Assembly: GCA_030731635.1 (NCBI GenBank)
Contig: JANQTR010000261.1
Span: 1 to 7,864, forward strand
DNA: 7,864 bases
Direction of reading: 5' to 3'
Origin: Erythrobacter sp.
GTDB taxonomy: Bacteria > Pseudomonadota > Alphaproteobacteria > Sphingomonadales > Sphingomonadaceae
This document shows positions 1-6,383 of the stretch, in pieces (the first letter of the stretch is position 1; the number at the start of each line of letters is the position of its first letter). The notes below the pieces were generated by a model. It was not told where the DNA came from. It made no database searches and worked only from the letters and a program-made list of their open reading frames with translations. A program made the translations under genes and the position numbers.

Positions 1-759
1 GTCCGCATCCGCGTCATCCCCTGTCTCGACGTTGCCGATGGGCGCGTGGTCAAGGGCGTCAATTTCGTCGATCTCAAGGACGCGGGCGATCCGGTTGAAC
101 AGGCGCGCGCCTATGATGCTGCCGGAGCCGACGAGCTGTGCTTCTTAGACATTTCGGCCAGCCATGAAGGGCGCGGGACGCTGCTCGACATGGTGCGGCG
201 GACGGCAGAGGTGTGCTTCATGCCGCTGACAGTCGGCGGCGGGGTGCGATCGCCCGAGGATGCACGCGCGCTGCTGCTGGCAGGGGCGGACAAGGTTGCG
301 GTGAACAGCGCCGCGGTCGCCCGGCCTGAGTTGGTGGGCGAAATCGCCGCGCGCTTCGGCAATCAGTGCGTGGTCGCCAGCGTCGATGCGCGCCGCACAC
401 CGCGCGGAAACTGGGAAATCTTCACTCACGGCGGGCGCAAGCCGACCGGGATCGACGCAGTTGAATATGCCATGCAGGTTGCAGGCCTTGGCGCGGGAGA
501 ATTGCTCGTCACTTCGATGGACGGGGACGGCACCCAGCGCGGCTATGACCTCGACCTCACCCGCACCATCGCCGATGCCGTCAGCGTCCCGGTGATCGCC
601 AGCGGCGGGGTGGGGAGCCTCGATCACCTCGTCGATGGGGTCACTAAGGGCCACGCCAGTGCCGTGCTTGCGGCCTCGATCTTCCACTTCGGTACCCACA
701 CCATCGCTGATGCCCACGCCGCTTTGCGCGCCGCAGGCTTGCCCGCGCGCGGGGTTTGA
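1..759 (+). CDS. hisF: Imidazole glycerol phosphate synthase, cyclase subunit HisF (5' end cut by window)
   Basis: HisF is the cyclase half of the HisF-HisH synthase. It uses ammonia from HisH to convert PRFAR into imidazole glycerol phosphate and AICAR, linking histidine and purine synthesis in the cytoplasm. The frame is open from base 1 and gives 252 visible residues to the TGA at 757-759. The family N-terminus VIPCLDV is present, so only the start codon and perhaps a residue or two lie outside the window. The two catalytic aspartates of the (beta/alpha)8 barrel fit visible Asp10 (in CLDV) and Asp129 (in ASVDAR), matching Asp11 and Asp130 of the Thermotoga enzyme. The phosphate-binding glycine turns TVGGGVRS and ASGGVGS are both intact. 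A GTG at 46 also opens the frame, but starting there would remove the first catalytic Asp, so it is not the start. hisE follows after 14 bases, consistent with a his operon. Confidence 0.97.
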   Translation, partial: VRIRVIPCLDVADGRVVKGVNFVDLKDAGDPVEQARAYDAAGADELCFLDISASHEGRGTLLDMVRRTAEVCFMPLTVGGGVRSPEDARALLLAGADKVAVNSAAVARPELVGEIAARFGNQCVVASVDARRTPRGNWEIFTHGGRKPTGIDAVEYAMQVAGLGAGELLVTSMDGDGTQRGYDLDLTRTIADAVSVPVIASGGVGSLDHLVDGVTKGHASAVLAASIFHFGTHTIADAHAALRAAGLPARGV

Positions 760-773
760 ACGAAAGAGTCCCG

Positions 774-1088
774 ATGGACACCCTGACCCGCCTCGAAGCC
801 ACCATCGCCCAGCGGCGCCATGCCTCGCCTGATGAGAGCTATGTAGCGAAGCTGCACGCAAAGGGCCTCAACAAAATCGCGCAGAAACTGGGCGAGGAGG
901 CAACCGAAACGGTGATCGCCGCGCTTGCAGGCGATGAGGCCGATCTGGTGGGCGAATCCGCCGACCTGTTGTTTCATCTAATGGTGCTGCTCGCCGAAAA
1001 GGGCGTGCCGTTCGAACAGGTGCTCGCCGAACTCGACCGGCGCGAGGGGCTGTCCGGCCTCGCCGAAAAAGCTGCACGGAGCGAATAA
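774..1088 (+). CDS. hisE: Phosphoribosyl-ATP pyrophosphatase HisE
   Basis: HisE hydrolyses phosphoribosyl-ATP to phosphoribosyl-AMP and pyrophosphate, the second step of histidine synthesis. The protein has 104 residues, the normal size for a stand-alone HisE not fused to HisI. It shows the all-alpha MazG-like fold signature: KLGEEATETVIAA followed by GESADLLFHLMVLL, whose acidic residues bind the catalytic magnesium. I chose ATG 774 because translation from it begins MDTLTRLEATIAQR, as in homologues. A TTG at 756 in the same frame would overlap the hisF stop and add an unlikely six-residue leader. A purine-rich stretch (GAAAGAG, about 761-767) lies at suitable distance as a ribosome binding site. 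The stop TAA (1086-1088) shares its last A with the ATG of the next gene, so translation is probably coupled. Confidence 0.96.
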   Translation: MDTLTRLEATIAQRRHASPDESYVAKLHAKGLNKIAQKLGEEATETVIAALAGDEADLVGESADLLFHLMVLLAEKGVPFEQVLAELDRREGLSGLAEKAARSE

Positions 1089-1468
1089 TGCCGATCGACC
1101 CGACCCTGCCGTATGACGATGCCAACATCTTCGCCAAGATCCTGCGCGGGGAAATCCCGAGCGCCAAGGTCTATGAAGATGACTGGGCCTTCGCGTTTGA
1201 GGACATCAACCCGCAGGCGGAAGTGCACACGTTGGTGGTGCCCAAAGGCCGCTATGTCAGCTGGGACGATTTCAGCGCCAAGGCCTCAGACGCCGAAATC
1301 GGCGGGTTCATCCGCGCGGTGGGCGAAGTGGCTCGCATGAAAGGCCTTGTCGAACCCGGTTACCGGCTGATGGCCAATATCGGCGCGCATGGCGGGCAGG
1401 AAGTCCCGCATCTGCACGTCCATATCTTTGGTGGAGAGCCGCTGGGACCGATGATCTGGAAACGATGA
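1088..1468 (+). CDS. HIT-family (HinT-like) nucleotide phosphohydrolase
   Basis: This is a 126-residue histidine triad protein. HinT-type enzymes are small cytoplasmic dimers that hydrolyse purine nucleoside phosphoramidates and acyl-AMPs. The defining motif H-x-H-x-H is seen at residues 108-112 (HLHVHIF), preceded by NIGAHGGQEVP and followed by GGEPLGPM, all typical of the HinT branch. The N-terminal part (NIFAKILRGEIPSAKVYED, with FEDINPQAEVHTLVVPK) also fits the branch closely. The start ATG overlaps the hisE stop by one base, so it probably belongs to the same transcript. HIT genes commonly follow hisE in alphaproteobacteria. The true cellular substrate is not evident from the sequence. 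Confidence 0.94.
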   Translation: MPIDPTLPYDDANIFAKILRGEIPSAKVYEDDWAFAFEDINPQAEVHTLVVPKGRYVSWDDFSAKASDAEIGGFIRAVGEVARMKGLVEPGYRLMANIGAHGGQEVPHLHVHIFGGEPLGPMIWKR

Positions 1469-1562
1469 GCGCATAGCGCCGCACCGTCGTTCTACTGCCA
1501 TTCATCGAGAAATCGTCAGTCCCCGCTTTGCAGCGATTCCGCGCTGCGCTAGGCGGGGCGTA
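1469..1562 (+). promoter_or_regulatory. Gap between HIT gene and tol-pal operon with an interrupted stem-loop next to the ybgC start
   Basis: This is the only gap upstream of the tol-pal genes and so the likeliest place for their promoter. I could not find a convincing -35/-10 pair in it. The second half folds well. An outer stem pairs CCCCGC (1521-1526) with GCGGGG (1553-1558). An inner stem pairs GCAGCG (1530-1535) with CGCTGC (1542-1547) around a six-base loop. A 3-by-5 internal loop separates the two stems. No T-run follows, so it is a poor textbook terminator. The outer right arm is also the only G-rich stretch available as a ribosome binding site for ybgC at 1563. Confidence 0.4.
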
Positions 1563-2021
1563 ATGGTTTCTCCCAATCCTCCCGGCGGCATCCTTGACGG
1601 TGCGCGGCATCTTTATGCCGTGCGAGTCTATTACGAGGATACGGATCTGTCGGGGATCACCTACCACGCAAATTACCTGCGCTGGTTCGAACGCGCACGG
1701 TCCGATCTGCTGCGCCTGCTCGGCATTGATCAGCGCGCCGCGATTGAGGCAGGCGAGGGGGCCTATGCCCTGTCCGAAGTGAACCTTAAATACCTGCGCC
1801 CGGCGAAGCTTGATGATGACGTGGTGATCGAAACCCGCTGCACCGAACTGGGCGCAGCGTCGTGCCGGATGCATCAGATCGCCCGCCGGGGTGACGATAC
1901 CCTGTGCGAGGCATCCTTGCGCGTCGGCTTTATCACGCTTGATGGCCGCCCGCGCCGTCAGCCCGCTGCATGGCGGGCCGCCTTCCAGAAATTCATGACT
2001 CAAGGAAACCCGAACCTGTGA
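1563..2021 (+). CDS. ybgC: Acyl-CoA thioesterase YbgC (tol-pal associated)
   Basis: YbgC is a cytoplasmic hotdog-fold thioesterase of the 4HBT family that hydrolyses acyl-CoAs. It is usually the first gene of the tol-pal operon, though its link to Tol function is unclear. The protein is 152 residues. The family signature VYYEDTDLSGITYHANYL occupies residues 22-39 and contains the expected catalytic Asp28. The adjoining WFERARSDLLR helix and the later LKYLRPAKLDDDVVIETR strand region also match the family. The ATG at 1563 gives a leader of about 17 residues before the conserved core, which is acceptable for the family. The ribosome binding site is poor (GCGGGG only four bases upstream) and lies in a predicted stem. 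The TGA at 2019-2021 overlaps the tolQ start. Confidence 0.94.
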   Translation: MVSPNPPGGILDGARHLYAVRVYYEDTDLSGITYHANYLRWFERARSDLLRLLGIDQRAAIEAGEGAYALSEVNLKYLRPAKLDDDVVIETRCTELGAASCRMHQIARRGDDTLCEASLRVGFITLDGRPRRQPAAWRAAFQKFMTQGNPNL

Positions 2022-2725
2022 CGCTTGCCTTGCTCAGCGCTGCTGCCGCTGCCCCTGCTGCCACCCGGCTTGATCCGGTCGAACTGTTTCTACAGGCCGA
2101 TATCATCGTGCAGGCGGTGATGGTGGGCCTGATCCTTGCCAGCATCTGGGTGTGGATGATCATCGTATCATTTGCCCTGCGGATCGGGGGCCTTTCGAAG
2201 AAATCGCGCGAGTACGAGGCCGAGTTCTGGGAACAGCGTGATCGCGATACGCTGCTGACCAAGCAGGTTCGCAGGGAAATCCCCTCGGCGCGGATCGCGG
2301 GGGCGGGGCTGGATGAGTGGAAGCGTTCGACCGCCAAGCAGCCGATTGACCGCGATGCCGCCCGTCAACGCATTGGTGCGGCCATGGAAAGCCAGGTCGC
2401 CGAGGAAGCCGATACACTGGCCGGGCGCTTGAATTTCCTCGCCACGGTCGGATCGGTCGCCCCGTTTGTCGGCCTGTTCGGTACGGTGTGGGGGATCATG
2501 AACAGCTTTTTCCAGATCGGCGCGCAGCAAAGCGCCAGTCTTGCCGTGGTCGCCCCCGGCATTGCCGAGGCGCTGTTTGCTACCGCCATCGGGTTGTTTG
2601 CGGCGATCCCGGCAGTGATTGCTTATAACCGCTTCTCAGGCGCGGTGAACCAATACGAAGCGAAGCTGCAACGCTTCGCCGACAAAGTCCACGCCGGGCT
2701 TAGCCGTGAGTTGGACCGCGCGTGA
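2018..2725 (+). CDS. tolQ: Tol-Pal motor protein TolQ
   Basis: TolQ is the MotA/TolQ/ExbB-family subunit of the inner-membrane proton channel that energises TolA. I place the start at GTG 2018, inside a GTGA overlap with the ybgC stop. AAGGAA (2002-2007) sits upstream as a ribosome binding site, and the resulting N-terminus (MTLALLSAAA) is more natural than that from ATG 1970, which reads through ybgC. The 235-residue protein has three membrane segments at about 28-52, 138-160 and 173-203, with a cytoplasmic loop between the first two. The conserved channel motifs GLFGTVWGIMNSF (residues 152-164) and APGIAEALFATAIGLFAAIP (179-198) carry threonines 156 and 189, expected to line the proton path. 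tolR follows only after a 94-base gap holding a palindrome. Confidence 0.96.
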   Translation: MTLALLSAAAAAPAATRLDPVELFLQADIIVQAVMVGLILASIWVWMIIVSFALRIGGLSKKSREYEAEFWEQRDRDTLLTKQVRREIPSARIAGAGLDEWKRSTAKQPIDRDAARQRIGAAMESQVAEEADTLAGRLNFLATVGSVAPFVGLFGTVWGIMNSFFQIGAQQSASLAVVAPGIAEALFATAIGLFAAIPAVIAYNRFSGAVNQYEAKLQRFADKVHAGLSRELDRA

Positions 2726-2741
2726 TGAAGTCGAACCGAAA

Positions 2742-2807
2742 CCCGTTCGTGTCGAGCGAAGTCGAGACACATCTCGCGGCCTTTCGACTTCGCTCTAGGC
2801 GAACGGG
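2742..2807. repeat. REP-like imperfect palindrome between tolQ and tolR
   Basis: Two 24-base arms, 2742-2765 and 2784-2807, are inverted copies of each other and match at 20 of 24 positions. The mismatches cluster in one four-base block near the middle of the arms. The loop is 18 bases. The left arm contains GAGCGAAGTCGA and the right arm its complement, TCGACTTCGCTC. The outer ends pair CCCGTTCG with CGAACGGG. From general knowledge, palindromes built around CGTTCGTGTCGAGCGAAG are widely dispersed between sphingomonad genes, but only one copy is visible here. The right arm ends directly before the G-rich ribosome binding site of tolR (about 2808-2815). Another AAGTCGAA at 2729-2736 could pair alternatively with TTCGACTT at 2783-2790. 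Confidence 0.75.
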
Positions 2808-2819
2808 GGAGAGGGCCTG

Positions 2820-3260
<441 letters not shown>

Positions 3261-3273
3261 CCGGGGACACACA

Positions 3274-4089
3274 ATGGCAGAAATCGCATTCCGTAACGAC
3301 GAGAAAGTCGGCCTTGCCGCCGCCGTGGTGTTGCACGGCGTGCTGGTAGCGGTGCTGTTGATGCAGACGGTGCGCAGCGAAGTGTCGGTTTTTCCCGAAC
3401 GCATGACGGTGAGCCTTGCGACCGACGTGGGGTTGCAAGCGACTGCGCCTGAACCCGTGGCCGAAAGCCGCGCCGCGATTGCGCCGACATTGAGCGATGA
3501 GCCCGCGCCTGTGCCTGAACCTGCGCGGCCCGAGCGGGTGGAGCGCGCGGTGCCAGCCCCGCCCAAGCCCAAGCCAGCCACCCGCAGCACCGCGACAAGC
3601 CAGCCCGCGCCCACCCGCGACCGTTCGCGCCCCGATCGCACCCCGCCCAAAGCCGTGACCGCGCCCGCCAAACCGGCAGCGAAAAGCGGTGGCAGCCTGA
3701 TCGGCGATGATTTCCTCGCTGGCAGCGGGTCTTCGACCACCACGACCGAAACACGCGCCCCGGCGGCCACTTTCGGGAGCAAGGAAGCGGCCGATCTGCG
3801 GTCGGCAATTTCGCGGCAGATCAAGAAAAACTGGAGCGCGCCCAATGGCGTGGAGGCAGAGCAGCTGGTGTCGATCGTGCGTTGGCAGCTCAACCCCGAT
3901 GGCACGCTCAAAGGCCGCCCTACCTGCAACACCAACCCTGGCAGCATCACCGAAGCCAATCGCCCGCAAGCAGGCCCGCACTGCGAGCGAGCAATTCGCG
4001 CGGTTCAACTTGCTGCACCTTTCAAGTTGCCCGAGCAGTTCTATAGTCGATGGGACGATCTCGAATGGCAATTCGACCGAAGGCTTTGA
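3274..4089 (+). CDS. tolA: Tol-Pal energy-transducing protein TolA
   Basis: TolA connects the TolQR motor to TolB and Pal across the periplasm. The 271-residue protein has a short cytoplasmic N-terminus and one membrane helix at about 12-30. The SHLGH-like Ser/His motif of TolA helices appears only loosely, as VLHGVLVAVLL. A low-complexity linker rich in Pro, Ala and charged residues spans about 56-165. A folded C-terminal domain (about 168-271) opens ADLRSAISRQIKKNWSAP and contains VRWQLNPDGTLKG, the pattern shared by TolA and TonB C-terminal domains. Cys218 and Cys237 in that domain could form a disulfide. The protein is much shorter than Escherichia coli TolA because the long helical domain II is replaced by the Pro-rich linker. 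GGGGA at 3263-3267 is the ribosome binding site. The identification rests on position plus architecture. Confidence 0.92.
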   Translation: MAEIAFRNDEKVGLAAAVVLHGVLVAVLLMQTVRSEVSVFPERMTVSLATDVGLQATAPEPVAESRAAIAPTLSDEPAPVPEPARPERVERAVPAPPKPKPATRSTATSQPAPTRDRSRPDRTPPKAVTAPAKPAAKSGGSLIGDDFLAGSGSSTTTTETRAPAATFGSKEAADLRSAISRQIKKNWSAPNGVEAEQLVSIVRWQLNPDGTLKGRPTCNTNPGSITEANRPQAGPHCERAIRAVQLAAPFKLPEQFYSRWDDLEWQFDRRL

Positions 4090-4090
4090 T

Positions 4091-5488
4091 ATGACCAAAA
4101 TGCTTGTGCTGCTTTTTTCCGCCGCTTTGATCGCAGTGCCTGCCGCTGCGCAGGATCTGGGCGCGCCCGTGGGTGATGGTGGCCCGGTGGAACGCGTGGC
4201 GGTTGAGGGCGACGATGATGGCCCGCTGCGCGGCACTGTAACCGATGAAACCGCATGGTCGGACATCGGCATCGCCATTCCCGCCTTTGCCACCGACCGT
4301 GATCGGCCCACCCCGGCCAATGCCGATGGCACCGGTGCGCTGGGGCGCGAAGTGGCGCGGGTTATCACCGCCAACCTGCGCAACAACGGGCTGTTCAAGC
4401 CGGTCGGCCCCGACAGCCTGCCGCAGCCGGCTTTTAACCAGATCACCGCGCCAGCCTTTTCCACCTGGAGCGGGCGCAGCGCAGAGATGCTGGTACACGG
4501 CTATGTCCGCGCGCGCGATGATGGCAAGCTGGTGGTTGGCTGCTACCTCTACGACGTCGCCTTGCAGAATGAGCTGGTGCGCGAAGGCTGGGTGGTTGGC
4601 CCGGCTGACTGGCGGCGCGCGGCGCACAAATGTTCCGACTTGATTTTTTCGCGCCTTACCGGGGAAAGCCCGTTCTTCGACAGCCGCATCGCCTATATCG
4701 CGGAAACCGGGCCGAAAGATCGCCGGGTCAAGCGGCTTGCGGTGATGGATAGCGACGGGGCGAACCACCGCTTCCTGACGCTGGGCAGCGCCACCGCGCT
4801 CACCCCGCGCTATTCGCCTGACTATGCCAAGATCCTGTATCTGTCTTACGTCGACGGCAATCCGCGCATCTATGTCTATGACATTGGCAGCGGCAAACAG
4901 ACGCTGGTGACCGAAAACCGCAACCCCACCATCGCCCCGCGCTGGTCGCCCGATGGCAAGTCGATCCTCTATTCGATGGCGGTGGCGGGCAATACCGACA
5001 TCTACCGTGTGCCCGCAACCGGCGGTGCCAGCATCAAGCTGACCAACACTCCGGGCATTGACATCGGCGGTTCCTATTCGCCCGATGGCACGAAGATCGT
5101 GTTTGAAAGCGACCGTTCGGGCAGCCAGCAATGCTATGTGATGAACGCCGATGGCTCGAACCAGAAGCGCATCAGCTTTTTCGGGGGGCGCTGCGCCACG
5201 CCTGAATGGAGCCCGCGCGGGGATCAGATCGCCTTCACCCGGATCGCAGGTGATTTCAACGTCGCGGTGATGAACACCAGCGGGGGCAGTATGCGGGTGC
5301 TGACCCGCGGCTGGCAGGATGAAGCGCCGACCTGGGCACCCAATGGCCGCATCATTCAGTTCTTCCGCACCGAACGCAATACCGGCCGCTCGGGCATCTG
5401 GCAGGTCGACCTGACCGGTGAGAACGAACGCCGCCTGCCGACCCCGGTTGATGCCTCTGATCCAGCATGGGGCCCGATCCGTCCCTGA
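4091..5488 (+). CDS. tolB: Tol-Pal system periplasmic protein TolB
   Basis: TolB is the periplasmic beta-propeller that binds Pal and is acted on by TolA. I chose ATG 4091 because it gives a clear signal peptide (MTKMLVLLFSAALIAVPAAA, cleavage likely after Ala20) and has GAAGG at 4079-4083. Upstream starts in this frame run through tolA. The preprotein is 465 residues. After an acidic, Gly-rich segment (about 21-55), the N-terminal alpha/beta domain spans about 57-190 (GREVARVITANLRNNGLFKPV). The propeller follows at about 195-465 with repeated blade motifs: PRYSPDYAKILYLSY (239), PRWSPDGKSILYSM (283), GSYSPDGTKIVFESD (327), PEWSPRGDQIAFTR (371) and PTWAPNGRIIQFFR (413). It starts one base after the tolA stop, so the two are likely co-translated. 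Confidence 0.97.
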   Translation: MTKMLVLLFSAALIAVPAAAQDLGAPVGDGGPVERVAVEGDDDGPLRGTVTDETAWSDIGIAIPAFATDRDRPTPANADGTGALGREVARVITANLRNNGLFKPVGPDSLPQPAFNQITAPAFSTWSGRSAEMLVHGYVRARDDGKLVVGCYLYDVALQNELVREGWVVGPADWRRAAHKCSDLIFSRLTGESPFFDSRIAYIAETGPKDRRVKRLAVMDSDGANHRFLTLGSATALTPRYSPDYAKILYLSYVDGNPRIYVYDIGSGKQTLVTENRNPTIAPRWSPDGKSILYSMAVAGNTDIYRVPATGGASIKLTNTPGIDIGGSYSPDGTKIVFESDRSGSQQCYVMNADGSNQKRISFFGGRCATPEWSPRGDQIAFTRIAGDFNVAVMNTSGGSMRVLTRGWQDEAPTWAPNGRIIQFFRTERNTGRSGIWQVDLTGENERRLPTPVDASDPAWGPIRP

Positions 5489-5520
5489 GTTTTCCCGCTA
5501 CACCTGAAAGGAACACTGCG

Positions 5521-6042
5521 ATGAACACGAAAATTGCAACGGCGCTGCTTGTGGCCTCGGCGATGGGGCTGAGCGCCTGCGCCAAGAAAGCGCCTGTGGT
5601 ATTGCCGCCGGAGCCTGCAACCACCACGACCGGGACTCAACCGACCCAACCGACGCAGTCTTCCACCGGGCCTGTGGTTGGCACGCAGCAGCATTTTGCC
5701 AATGCCGTCGGTTCGTCGACCACGATCTACTTCGACACGGATCGTTACGATATCGATTCGCAGGATGCTGCCGCCTTGCAGGCACAGGCACAGTATTTCG
5801 CCCGCTATCCGCAAATCACCTTCACCGTTGAAGGCCATGCCGATGAACGCGGGACGCGCGAATACAACCTTGCGCTGGGCGAACGCCGGGCCACGTCTGC
5901 CAAGAATTACCTAGTCAGCCTTGGGGTGGCAGCGAACCGCATTTCCGTGGTGAGCTACGGCAAGGAAAGCCCGGTCGCGCTTGCCTCGAACGAAGCGGCC
6001 TGGGCGCTGAACCGCCGTGCCGCATCGGTTGTGATCAACTGA
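5521..6042 (+). CDS. pal: Peptidoglycan-associated lipoprotein Pal
   Basis: Pal anchors the outer membrane to peptidoglycan and is relocated to the division site by TolA and TolB. Translation from ATG 5521, preceded by AAAGGA (5507-5512), gives 173 residues with a lipoprotein signal. The lipobox LSAC ends at Cys20, the lipidation site. The residue after Cys is Ala, not Asp, which agrees with outer-membrane sorting. A flexible Thr/Pro/Gln-rich linker runs to about residue 55. The OmpA-like domain follows (about 66-173), with the signature TIYFDTDRYDID and the peptidoglycan-binding region VEGHADERGTREYNLALGERRA (103-124), where Asp108 and an arginine near 122-123 probably contact diaminopimelate. 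The 3' end overlaps by eight bases a possible small gene on the other strand. Confidence 0.97.
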   Translation: MNTKIATALLVASAMGLSACAKKAPVVLPPEPATTTTGTQPTQPTQSSTGPVVGTQQHFANAVGSSTTIYFDTDRYDIDSQDAAALQAQAQYFARYPQITFTVEGHADERGTREYNLALGERRATSAKNYLVSLGVAANRISVVSYGKESPVALASNEAAWALNRRAASVVIN

Positions 6043-6220
6043 TAGCGTGATCCGACAGGCCGGGCGCAAGCTCGGCCTGCGCGGCATAGGGCGCAGGCGC
6101 ATCAGGCGCGCCGATCCCGGCGATATCGCGCGCGCTGGCGACCACGCACAATCCTGCCAACGCGAGCACGCAGAACAGGCTTGAGAGGGTCAATTGCGGG
6201 CTCATCATGCGATCTTTCAT
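6035..6220 (-). CDS. Possible small secreted protein, convergent with pal
   Basis: I do not recognise this 61-codon frame. Its N-terminal half looks like a Sec signal peptide: residues 6-30 (from the third Met, MSPQLTLSSLFCVLALAG, on through LCVVASA) form a hydrophobic stretch that ends in ASA followed by RD, a good signal peptidase I site. The mature part would be about 31 residues, rich in Ala and Pro. Codon third positions are mostly G or C, as in the neighbouring genes. Three starts are possible (ATG ending at 6220, 6208 and 6205), and none has a good ribosome binding site. The last eight bases overlap the end of pal, and the strong hairpin after pal lies within the frame. These last points argue for caution, and it may be a chance frame. 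Confidence 0.42.
   Translation of the reverse strand: MKDRMMSPQLTLSSLFCVLALAGLCVVASARDIAGIGAPDAPAPYAAQAELAPGLSDHAIS
6056..6079. terminator. Strong hairpin with GCAA tetraloop after pal; probable end of tol-pal transcript
   Basis: Arms 6056-6065 (CAGGCCGGGC) and 6070-6079 (GCTCGGCCTG) form a 10-bp stem with a single G-T wobble. They enclose a GCAA loop, a GNRA-type tetraloop closed by a C-G pair. The hairpin begins 14 bases after the pal stop. No T-run follows, so termination could need Rho, or the hairpin could mainly protect the 3' end of the mRNA. The same bases lie inside the possible minus-strand gene 6035-6220, so the symmetry could also be a coding coincidence. Confidence 0.6.
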
Positions 6221-6383
6221 GGACAGCGTCGCCCGTAATGGACGGGCCTACTGCAATGCAACATTTCACAATGCAACTGGTTCCCCTATTCTCACGGCTT
6301 TCCAATGCGCGCTATTTCGCCTAGGCCGACTGCAAGATGCCATCGACCAACGACATTTGCCGCACCCCGGCCGGCGCCCGCGC
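6221..6383. promoter_or_regulatory. Divergent intergenic region upstream of the J-domain gene, with a 9-bp direct repeat
   Basis: This stretch lies between the possible minus-strand small gene and the J-domain gene. It is the only extended non-coding region in the second half of the window. CAATGCAAC occurs exactly twice, at 6254-6262 and 6269-6277, starting 15 bases apart with six bases between. A partial copy, CAATGC, is at 6303-6308. The 6251-6293 part is richer in A and T than its surroundings. A loose plus-strand promoter fit is TTTCAC (6264-6269), 17 bases, then TATTCT (6287-6292), but it matches consensus poorly. The upstream frame of the J-domain gene stays open here, yet its translation is not protein-like. 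Confidence 0.4.

Noticed and set aside
145..861. 238-codon minus-strand frame across hisF and hisE
   Set aside because: It is antisense to conserved his genes, has no protein-like motifs and no ribosome binding site.
1489..1516. Possible promoter in the A/T-richer part of the HIT-ybgC gap
   Set aside because: No hexamer pair with suitable spacing matched well enough to report as a promoter in its own right.
1970..2017. Upstream ATG for tolQ inside ybgC
   Set aside because: It would add 16 hydrophilic residues read from the ybgC 3' end. The GTG at 2018 has a ribosome binding site and the usual GTGA overlap.
3520..3700. Repetitive-looking Pro/Ala codons in tolA as a possible DNA repeat
   Set aside because: The similarity comes from low-complexity Pro/Ala/Lys coding. 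No exact tandem unit is repeated.
4022..5131. 369-codon open frame on the minus strand across tolB
   Set aside because: It is opposite the tolB propeller, whose identity is certain. The translation shows no family motif and simply reflects the codon bias of tolB.
5635..5660. Short CAACCGAC-type repeats in the pal linker
   Set aside because: Two or three copies encode the Thr/Gln/Pro linker after the lipidated cysteine, and flexible linkers of this kind are normal in Pal.
6207..6383. 59-residue N-terminal extension of the J-domain protein
   Set aside because: The translation does not look like a conserved domain, it covers the direct repeat and the likely promoter region, and the MSRAKRTLDW start at 6384 is more natural.
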